DNA from: Chlorops oryzae
Taxonomy: Eukaryota > Arthropoda > Insecta > Diptera > Chloropidae
Length of the DNA: 64,000 bases
NCBI GenBank assembly: GCA_020466095.1
Contig: CM035807.1
Location: forward strand, 21,498,985 to 21,562,984
Direction: 5' to 3'
In this document: piece by piece, positions 55,918 through 64,000 of the stretch
Position numbering within the stretch: the stretch's first letter is position 1
How the letters are laid out: each line of letters starts with the position of its first letter
Position numbers and translations under genes: made by a program
The notes under the pieces: model-generated
Database searches by the model: none
Told to the model about the DNA's origin: nothing
What the model saw: the letters and a program-made list of their open reading frames with translations, nothing else

Positions 55918-56862
55918 AAAAAGAGAGCAGCCCAGAGCCCTGCTGCCCCCGATTCGGGTAAGCGAATAAAAGAGAAAGCAGCAGATAACGGCAGCGAGTA
56001 TAACCTAGAAAAATGGACCACTGTCCACTCAAAGCGTCAACGAACCAGAATACCAACAGATCAGCAAAGTAGATATCAGACGAGATCTGATGAAACGCGA
56101 GAGAAAATAAAGGCAAAGCCTGACAAAATTGATCGTTCGAAAAAGCCCAGAGCACGCCCGGAAGCGCTGCTGGTAAAGCCCAAAGACGGCCAAAGCTACG
56201 CCCAGGTGCTAAAAGACTTGCGACAGAAAGTTAGTCCAGACGAAGCGGAAATTGCGATCCGATCAATCCGGAAAACGAAAACGGGTGCGATTTTATTAGA
56301 GATGGGTAAAGGAGGACGGAAGTCCGAATTCTGCAAGGCAGTTCAAACTACTCTTGGCGAGATAGCGACAATCTCAGAACTAAAGCCCAAAGCTACAGTA
56401 GAAATTCGAGGCTTAGATTCCTACACAGACACGGAAGAAGTATTGGAGGCAGTCAAAAAGACACTAATAAACCCAGAGGAGGAAATCATAGTTCGTGTCA
56501 CAGGAACTAACTACAGAGAACAACGCAGAGCCTTTGTGGACTTATCCTTTGAAGCAGCAAAAAACTTAGTTCAGGCAGAACATATAAAAATTGGTTGGAT
56601 CCGATGCAGAGTTACTTATGCTCAGGAAAGGAAGATCTGCTTCAAGTGCTTCGCTCTTGGCCACATCCAAAGAGACTGCAAGGGCCCAGATAGAAAAAGT
56701 GCTGGCATGTGCATCCGCTGCGGCGAAAGCGGGCACAAAATGAGAGATTGCAAAAACAAACCAAAATGCTGCGTATGTTCACAGCACGGATTGCAAGACG
56801 TAAATCATGTCCCCGGCTCGAAGGCTTGCAAGCCTCAGCCCGGCAGAACCTCTCCAGCATGA
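55918..56862 (+). CDS. retrotransposon ORF1 (Gag-like, CCHC zinc knuckles), 5' incomplete
   Basis: About 314 codons from the junction to TGA at 56860-56862. The N-terminal half is basic and charged (KKRAAQSPAAPDSGKRIKEK). The centre has the conserved gag block SYAQVLKDLRQKV to TGAILLEMGKG. The C-terminus has CFKCFALGHIQRDC and CIRCGESGHKMRDC knuckles and a third, CCVCSQHG...H...C. Such proteins coat the element RNA. No Met precedes the conserved region; the nearest in-frame ATG (55909) lies in the pentanucleotide array. The stop overlaps the ORF2 start as ATGA. Confidence 0.88.
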   Translation, partial: KKRAAQSPAAPDSGKRIKEKAADNGSEYNLEKWTTVHSKRQRTRIPTDQQSRYQTRSDETREKIKAKPDKIDRSKKPRARPEALLVKPKDGQSYAQVLKDLRQKVSPDEAEIAIRSIRKTKTGAILLEMGKGGRKSEFCKAVQTTLGEIATISELKPKATVEIRGLDSYTDTEEVLEAVKKTLINPEEEIIVRVTGTNYREQRRAFVDLSFEAAKNLVQAEHIKIGWIRCRVTYAQERKICFKCFALGHIQRDCKGPDRKSAGMCIRCGESGHKMRDCKNKPKCCVCSQHGLQDVNHVPGSKACKPQPGRTSPA

Positions 56863-59841
56863 GGATACTTCAAGCAAATCTACACCGAAGCAGAACAGCT
56901 GATGCCCTCCTGTCACAAATTGTACAAGAGAAGAACATCGACATCGTTATAATAAGCGAACAGTATACCAAAAGAAAAAGCGGATTCTGGCTGGAAGACA
57001 CAACAAAAACAGCCGCCTTGTGGGTCCCCGGTGGCAGAGAAGTGCATCCTTCATGCACATTTAGTGGAAACGGTTTTGTCAGCGCGAAAATAAGAGACTT
57101 TTCTGTATTCAGCTGCTATCTCACACCAAGCGACCAAATTCATTCTTTCGAGGAGAAATTGAACGCCATCGAGGACAGAGCGCAGATCCTAGATAGTAAA
57201 ATCATCTTAGCTGGGGACTTCAACGCGCGGGCAGTTGAATGGGGCATGGCAAGCACAAGCTCGAGAGGACAAAGGATTCTTGACATGGCTGCAAGACTGA
57301 ACCTTTTTGTTGCCAATACAGGAGAAGAAAAAAACATTCCGCAGACCAGGATGCGAGGGAACCAATCTAGACATCACACTGGCATCAGCTGCTCTTGGTA
57401 AGCATTTAACGGGATGGAGAGTCATCGAAGATTATACGGGGAGCGACCACCAATATATAGAGTTCACTGTCCAATCAGCAGCTATAGAACCTTTAAGCAT
57501 TATGACTAAGAAACACTCCCGCAAGTGGAACGTCAAAAAACTGAATCCTTCAGCGTTAATTCACGAGTTCGACAGAAGAGTGCCAACTACTGAAGTAGAA
57601 ACCAGCGCTAGGGACACCGTCGCAAAAACAATGGCCGCAATCAAAAAAGCGTGTCAAATGTCAATGCCCAAAATCTCCCACAGACCGAGAAAAAAACCAG
57701 TGTACTGGTGGAACGAAAATATCGCACGCGTGAGGCAAGAATGCTTGAGACAGAGACGGCTATATACAAGAGCAAGACGAGATAATCCTAGCGAAGCCAG
57801 TTCAGAGGAGTATAAGCGAATGAAGAAAGCCCTAAAATCAGCTATCCTCGACAGTAAAAAACAGAAGTGGGAGGAGCTCCGCCAAGATGTAAATAATAAT
57901 CCCTGGGGACTAGGCTATAAGATCGCCATGAAAAAGTTAAAACCATCGCCGCAAATTCAGAACCTGGAAAAAGAAACTATGAAGAACATAGTAGAAACTC
58001 TGTTTCCTTCCCACAAGATGCGCACAGACGAGCCAGAAGTTGAACATACTGAAAACATTCCGCTGTTTACTCAAGATGAACTAAATCACGCAGCCGCTAC
58101 ACTGAAGAACGGAAAAGCACCTGGACCAGATAACATACCGGCAGAAGTTCTCAAGGAGATCACCAAAAAGCGCCCAATTGAACTTCTTCGGATGTACAAT
58201 GCCTGTCTGACCGAGAGGGTCTTCCCAGAGGTCTGGAAAAAGCAACGGCTTGTATTGATCAGCAAAGGTAAGGGCGAGCCCGGAACGCCAGCAGCATACC
58301 GACCACTGTGTATGCTCGACGCAGCAGGAAAACTTCTCGAGAAGCTCATAAAGCCAAGACTAGCTGCAGCGGTAGAATTGGCGGGAGGACTCAGCCCAAA
58401 ACAGTACGGTTTCAGGCCACAGAGGTCGACAATTGACGCCATAGCCGAGGTCGTTCACGCAGCGCAGAGGACTCATAGAGGAAATCATTTTTCCAGACCA
58501 GTCGTGCTCCTGGTCACTCTGGATATCAAAAATGCGTTCAATAGTCTGCGATGGGTTGATATACTCGACGCACTACAACAGCGCTTCAAGGTCCCGGCAT
58601 ATCTACTGCATATAATAAGAAGCTATCTGAAAGACAGAGAACTCATTTACTCCACAAATGAGGGATCACAGACTCTAAAGATCACAGCGGGTGCCGCGCA
58701 GGGATCCATCCTTGGCCCAGATTTGTGGAATATCACGTACGATAATTTGTTACACATAGAGATGCCTGAAAACACATCTTTAGTCGCATACGCCGATGAT
58801 GTCGCTGCCGTTATCACAGCAAGAGACACTACAGATGCCCAAAGAAAGCTGACACAAGTAATGATACGTGCCAGGGAATGGTTAACAACGCATGGTTTGC
58901 AGTTAGCAACCCAAAAGACGGAGTTACTATTGCTGACCAGAAAGCACATGATCACAGAAATTGAGATGCGAATTTGCGAAGAGTCACTCCTCACACAGAA
59001 GACTTTAAAATACCTAGGAGTACGGCTTGACTCAAAGCTAACATTTTGGGCACAATTGCAATACGCAACGACCAAAGCAGCACAGATCACTGCTTCCTTA
59101 AGTAGATTAATGGTAAATGTCAGAGGACCGAGTCAAAGCAAAAGAAAGCTTCTATTAGAAGTCATCAACTCAGTAATGCTTTATGGCAGCGAAATCTGGG
59201 CAGCGTCCCTAAATGCTTATACCAGAAGAAAGCAGCTATTGGCCACACAAACTAACGCAGCTCAGAGAGTCGCATCATCCTATCGTACAGTATCTAGATC
59301 AGCAGTGTTAGTGATAGCCGGCGTAATCCCGATAGACCTATTAGCAGAAGAAAGGGCAAAAACTTGGCGCTTAAAAAAGAGTAGAAATGTTACCGCGCAA
59401 CAAACCGCAGAGCAGCGCAAATCGACTCTAGCTTCCTGGCAGCGAAAATGGGACACCGATACAACAGGCAGATGGACGGCGAAACTAATTCCAAGAATTG
59501 AGCCGTGGATAACCCGCAAACATGGTGAGGTAAACTACTACTTGACACAGTTCCTTTCCGGGCACGGCTATTTCAAGACGTACCTATACAAAATGGGGAA
59601 AACCCCACACCCAAGATGCATTTACTGCAACGATCCTGAAGATGACGCAGAACACACTTTCTTTAAGTGTATAAAATGGAATGACTTGCGTTCACAGCTC
59701 GAGAGACGAATTGGGGATTTCAACGTGGAAACCGCGACAAGAGTGATGTTAAGCAACGAAGAATACTGGTTCTGCATCTCAAAGTATATCGAAAAAGTCC
59801 TAAGGACAAAAAAGCAAGATCTAGACGCAGATGAGTCATAA
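56859..59841 (+). pseudogene. retrotransposon ORF2 (endonuclease and reverse transcriptase), one frameshift
   Basis: Starts ATGAGGATACTTCAAGC. Endonuclease motifs: IISEQYTK (Glu), AGDFNARAVEWG (Asp/Asn) and GSDHQYI. Reverse transcriptase: AAYRPLCMLDAAGKLLEKL, QYGFRPQRSTIDAI, LVTLDIKNAFNSL, GAAQGSILGPDLWN and the catalytic AYADDVAAV. The C-terminal CCHC is CIYCNDPEDDAEHTFFKC. The frame changes within the endonuclease region at a run of seven A (57328-57334): upstream is open to 57401, downstream from about 57307 to TAA at 59841. One extra A explains it, either a real mutation or a homopolymer error. All catalytic motifs are otherwise present. Confidence 0.9.
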
Positions 59842-60079
59842 AGAGAAGCAGTGCGGAGGCCCGGCCGCGGGCTTAATAAACAAGATGAAGGCATAGATAG
59901 CCAAGTAGGACCCTCCCTGAAGTAATGCAAGAGCAGTTCCGGGGAGGAATGTTGATGTCCTAGAAGGGGTATGGTGGTTTAGCCGGTAGGAGTCCGGCAC
60001 ACCGGTTTGGCGACGTCCTTACTGATGGTCCATGATGGATTCCACACGCCCCACCCGCAAAAAAAAAAAAAAAAAAAAA
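59842..60079 (+). other. retrotransposon 3' UTR and poly(A) tail
   Basis: Contains a short GC hairpin, GCCGG (59982-59986) with CCGGC (59994-59998), in the phrase TTTAGCCGGTAGGAGTCCGG, and ends CCCACCCGC plus 21 A. In R1-like elements the 3' UTR is the template recognised for target-primed reverse transcription; that role here is inference. Confidence 0.7.
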
Positions 60080-60182
60080 TGTTATGTTATGTTATGTTAT
60101 GTTATGTTATGTTATGTTATGTTATGTTATGTTATGTTATGTTATGTTATGTTATGTTATGTTATGTTATGTTATGTTATGT
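60080..60182 (+). repeat. (TTATG)n array, right flank of the retrotransposon
   Basis: About 20 near-perfect units directly after the poly(A) tail, ending TATGTAATATAAAG. In phase and orientation with the long array on the left. Confidence 0.95.
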
Positions 60183-62242
60183 AATATAAAGCTATTGCCA
60201 CAACGCATATAACGGTGTATCAAACGTCTCTGTACATCTAATACATAAATTACTACATCGAAAAATGTGGAGGCAAAAAAGTAAATTTCAAAAACAATTC
60301 AATTCCAAACATTTTGAGTGCCCAAACTTTAAAATCGTTTAAAATTTTGTAAAGTTATAGCTAGGGTTCGGATTTTGTTGACTTTTATAAATTGAAAGCA
60401 TACTTTATGGAGTAAAAATTTTGTTCAACTCACATTTTAAAAACGCTTTTTAATTTCAATATAATTTTTTTTTTAAGTTAGAACAACAATATGAAGTTGA
60501 AATTCGCTAAACTTATTCGCAAAATGTTGGGTAAGAAAAATGTATGCCCCATAAAGTATGCTTTAAATTTATAAATTTTATAGCAAATAACCCATGCCAT
60601 AAAAAAAATTTAGAAAAATTGGTTTTTCTCAAATAACGGGAAAACTGTTAGATAGAAATTTATTTTTTGCCATTTTCGTAATCAGCGGAAAACTTTAATA
60701 TAGAATTCATGTCTTTCGTTCTTGGAGCATTTTGGTGTAAGCAAGTGTAATTTTTAGAAATCGAAATATTGAGCCCTAATACTTGTAAGGAGCAAATGTA
60801 ACGCAATCTCCTTACCCGAACATGCAATCGGCAACTGTTTTTCTCAGTGTATACTTCACGGACAGCTTCCAAGTCCAACCAGAGCTTCAAACTTTTCAAT
60901 TGAAAGCATTAATTAAGTCAATACATGTGGGTATGTGGGTAAAATAGGAAAAGTTCTGCGATAACATGGGTTGTCCCGGCGAATAATGAAAAGTGGTTGA
61001 GAAAATTGTGGCTTACATAACAGTAGTCAATATTTGTACCTCAAGACACATTCTTGAGGGTAAAATGCTTCATTCGTAAAGTTTTCTTGTAAATTTTCCT
61101 TGTGGCTTAAAGTACGTTATCTATTTCGCTTGAAATTCCTTTGAGCGCCTTTTCAATTTCGAAACTTTTAATCAACTTAAATTCACACAGAGAATAGCCA
61201 TGGCTTTCATTTGCCTTTCATTTGCATTTTCCGTGTTTTGTTTTCAACTTGTTTTTTCTGTAGATTTTTTCAACATTTCTATTGTCGAATTTCGGCCATA
61301 ATGATGGTACGCATCTAACATATCGGGAGTATTGAAACTACAACGAATGTTTTGCTCCGAACATCTGCCACCCTCGGGGCACATCAAAGACTTTTTGAAA
61401 AAAAAGACGGATAAATTAAAAGCAAAAGCTTTAGTAACAAAAAAGCAAAAACACCTTAAAACAATACAAAAGGAAAAACTGCATGAAACGGAACGTTAAT
61501 CCGATAGAATCTGGAGTACAAATTCGTTAATTCACAATCAGGATTCCTGTTGTAACCATTCGTGAACAGAAGCAAACAAAAAATTGTGAGCACATGTGAT
61601 TCAGTTTCCTCTGTTTTTTTTTTGTTAGTTTTTTTTTTCCTTCGTTTTTTGTTGCATTTTTAGCTTTCGAACGCTTCCGCTTCGTCCTGTTTTCGATTCG
61701 ATTGGGGAAAAAGCATCTGAATTTGATTTCCTCTCTCTCTCTCTCGCTGATGTTCGGATTTGAATTCTAGGATATCAGCTCCTGCCATTTTGTCTAAAAC
61801 TTAACATACTTTTAGGTGAAACTGAAACCCTTTTTCACAAAACCAAGCACATGTGCATCATTAGACAAACGAAAATGGTTTCCATAGCTTTATTTTGCTT
61901 TTCATTTGAATTTCAGCTTTGGAAATGATTTTAATGTTTCCAGTTTTTATTTTTGCACGTTAAAGGATCTCTATTCTAAGTATCAAATTATGTTGATGTT
62001 TATAGCTTTATTACACGAAAATTTATTTCAAAACAGAAAGAAATTTCCAACAATGGTTTTTCATGAAAACAAACATGGACGAGAAAAAACAATGAGATAC
62101 GAATAATTACAATTATTTCTATTCATGTTGCATGTTTCGGTTATTGGGTGATTTTTTTTACATGAGCTGTAGGGGTCGCTACCAGCACATGAAAGGTTAG
62201 AAAACGTATTCTTTTAAGGATTTTTACTAACTAACAAAAAGA
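60183..62242. other. non-coding stretch
   Basis: No supported gene. 60366-60575 is another copy of the palindromic repeat seen at 2303-2540. A short CT microsatellite is at 61732-61745. Confidence 0.55.
60366..60575. repeat. palindromic dispersed repeat, further copy
   Basis: TTATAAATTGAAAGCATACT at the left is the inverse of AGTATGCTTTAAATTTATAA at the right, with GGTTCGGATTTTGTTGAC outside, as at 2303-2543. Confidence 0.7.
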
Positions 62243-62775
62243 AAACAAGTAAGGCGAGCCTGACAATAGAATACCCGACACAGACTCACATGTTCAAATA
62301 ATTTTTAATATCAAGAGGTGTTTAAGACCATAAGGGGCTCATATACCGACTTTTAAAAGATTTCTTTATGAAAAATGCCCCTTTGCCACGCCCACTTTTT
62401 AATTTTTTTTTTTGCAATTCTAATCAGAGGCTTAAATATACACTCAAATTCTAAGCCCTTCAGTGAAATATTTCGAAAAAGTCCGATTTTGTGGCAGTTT
62501 TGGGATTTTTGTGACAGACCCTAGTACTGGAGGTACCCCTAAAAATGGTCCGATCGGGTCCACTCTCAAACTTGTTCTTACTCATGTCCCCGTGAGCACG
62601 CATACTAAATTTTGTCGAGACAAACAGACAGACGGACAGACAGACGGGCATGGCTAAATCGAATCTCCTAGTGACGCTGATCATTTCTATATATATTTTG
62701 TATGGTCTATCTCGACGGATTCTGAGTGTTACACACAACCACACAAACGCAATATACCCTCGACACAGAGTGTAT
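62243..62775. repeat. dispersed repeat of the AACAAGTAAGG...GACGGACAGAC type
   Basis: Begins AACAAGTAAGGCGAGCCTGA and ATACCCGACAC, has CAGACAGACGGACAGACAGA with GGCATGGCTAAATCG, and ends AATATACCCTCGACACAG. Non-coding repeats with these landmarks are common in fly genomes (DINE-1/Helitron-like in some descriptions); the class assignment is tentative. A rearranged relative occupies 2095-3660. Confidence 0.6.
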
Positions 62776-62883
62776 CTAATGATTCTCATCCAGCGAATGA
62801 TATGTTTTTCTTCCTTTCTTTTTTGTTGTAATTTATCAACCTTGACTTGCGGCTTGATTGGATTTGAACTAAAAGTCTAAATA

Positions 62884-64000
62884 TTAGGTGTAGTAAAAAG
62901 AAATCCATTATTTTTGCATTAAATTGAGGGCTTTATTTAAGATAGTTAGAATGACCCGATTTAGGTCAAATATGCGCCGTTTTTTTCGATAACTTGTTGC
63001 CATTTTAAAGGTAATTTCATTATGCCTCTCTCATAGAAGCCCTCGTTCCTATTAGCAAAAAATTGAGACAGTCGAATTTCAGAAGCCTCTCTTGAAGCGA
63101 ATTTTCACCAAAAATTGTTCGCCCATGGACGGAACAGATGGTAATCACTTGGTGCCAGGTCCGGACTATAAGGTGGATGCAGAAGAACCTCCCAACCAAA
63201 CTCCCGGAGCTTCTGGCGAGTCACTATCGAGTGTGTGGCCTGGCGTTGTCCTAGGAACACAACCTCCCTTTGGCCAAAGCTGCCGCTTATGGGCGATTGC
63301 TTCCTTCAGACGGTAATTGTTGACAGTAGAGTTCCGGTTAAGAGTTTTGCCGTATGGAGCAGCTCATAGTAGATAATTCCTGCCAATCCCACCAAACACA
63401 CAGCAAAACCTTCCTGGCCGTCAATCCTGGCTTGGCCACCGTTTCCGCCGGTTTCACCGTGTTTCGACCACGACCTTTTTCGCTGACGTTGTCGTAAGTG
63501 ACCCACTTTTCATCACCAGTCACCAACCGCTTCAGAAATGGGGCGATTTTGTTGCGGTTCAGCAGCGATTTCGCAGATGGAAATTGTCTATGAGGTTTTT
63601 TTGCGTTAACTCGTGTGGCAACCATACATCGAGCTTCTTTGTCTATCCAGCCTTATTCAAATGGTTCCAAACGGGTTTTTGTGCAATCTTTAGCTCTTTT
63701 GCAATCGAAACAGTGCTAACATGACGGTCGGACTCGATAATTTCCATGATTTTATGGACATTTTCGACAATGGCCTTCCAGTGCGTGGTGCATCCTTGAC
63801 ATCGAAGTTCCGGAACGGAATCGACGAAACCAAAATTGCGCATGATTGGCTGTTACAGTATCAGGTCCATAAAACGCCATTCACATTTTCCAGCCCCCTG
63901 GCTTGCGTTTTCTCCCTTATCGAAGAAAAACTGTAAAATGTAGCGAATTTTCTCTTTGCTCATGTCCATCTTTGACAAGCTCTCAAACAAAACTGAATCA
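62884..64000 (-). mobile_element. mariner element, decayed copy truncated by the window edge
   Basis: Starts after TA (62882-62883) with the same terminal sequence as the copy at 5370 and is highly similar to it along its length, with many single-base gains and losses. The other inverted repeat lies beyond 64000. Confidence 0.93.
62961..64000 (-). pseudogene. mariner transposase pseudogene (partial)
   Basis: Homologous to the transposase at 5447-6508, but the frame is broken by several small indels, so the TGDEKWV block and the N-terminal half lie in different frames. The part upstream of the transposase start is outside the window. Because the breaks are mostly single-base indels, collapsed repeat copies or consensus error are alternative explanations to genuine decay. 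Confidence 0.9.

Larger units (their letters stand above)
55918..60079 (+). mobile_element. R1-clade-like non-LTR retrotransposon inserted in the (TTATG)n array
   Basis: About 4.16 kb between array segments. It has ORF1 with CCHC knuckles, ORF2 with APE-type endonuclease and reverse transcriptase plus a C-terminal CCHC, a 3' UTR of about 217 bases, and a 21-base poly(A) tail (60059-60079) running directly into ATGTT repeats. No RNase H domain is evident, which with the domain order suggests the R1 rather than the I or LOA clade. No 5' UTR is seen: ORF1 is already open at the junction, so the copy is probably 5'-truncated. Target duplications cannot be read in a tandem array. Confidence 0.88.

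Noticed and set aside
53298..55969. Very long forward reading frames (over 500 aa) of repeated MLCYV
   Set aside because: They are an arithmetic effect of a stop-free pentanucleotide repeat; all three frames are open and the peptide is purely repetitive.
1..64000. CRISPR arrays, operons, rRNA genes
   Set aside because: None seen; the DNA is animal nuclear DNA and the tandem arrays present have no spacer structure.

Overview
The window is 64 kb of eukaryotic, AT-rich, intron-rich DNA from an insect, almost certainly a brachyceran (higher) fly other than Drosophila melanogaster. The main evidence is that it carries the 3' half of the sex-determination gene fruitless (fru) on the + strand. Protein matches are close to the Drosophila gene in the BTB domain and in all three C2H2 zinc-finger ends, but diverged in between. 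I cannot name the species. One 100-base N run (53192-53291) marks an assembly gap.

Layout. Positions 1-9.6 kb are non-coding (probably fru intron or upstream DNA) and rich in transposons: an 8-bp-TSD hAT-type element, a composite dispersed repeat, a piggyBac-like MITE, a pogo-like MITE and an almost intact mariner. At 9.66-12.27 kb on the minus strand lies a six-exon gene for an axonemal dynein intermediate chain (DNAI4/WDR78-like), apparently nested antisense inside fru. At 14.0-15.9 kb are four fru common exons (BTB domain plus low-complexity linker), and at 21.3 kb a fifth. Three alternative 3'-terminal exons follow, each with an isoform-specific C2H2 zinc-finger pair: A-type (29.2-30.3 kb), B-type (36.3-36.8 kb) and C-type (47.7-48.2 kb). 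All three join the fifth common exon in the same phase. A fourth terminal exon with a different, BED/TTF-like zinc finger sits between common exons 4 and 5 (16.7-17.8 kb), with an in-phase acceptor and its own AATAAA.

After fru, 53.3-60.2 kb holds a long (TTATG)n pentanucleotide array. An R1-clade-like non-LTR retrotransposon (CCHC ORF1, endonuclease/RT ORF2) sits inside it. A second, decayed copy of the mariner runs off the right edge.

Main points for a second look: (1) the B-type exon has a single in-frame UGA followed by 303 further open codons in the same frame, a strong stop-codon-readthrough candidate; (2) the unusual zinc-finger exon between C4 and C5, with an apparent frameshift; (3) the retrotransposon inside a pentanucleotide array that is open in all three frames and supplies its ATG; (4) many MITEs in fru introns with readable target-site duplications and several nestings. 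How it works together: the common exons encode the BTB dimerisation platform, and the choice of 3' exon sets which DNA-binding domain is attached. Promoters, the sex-specific S exon and the male-specific N-terminus lie upstream, outside this window.
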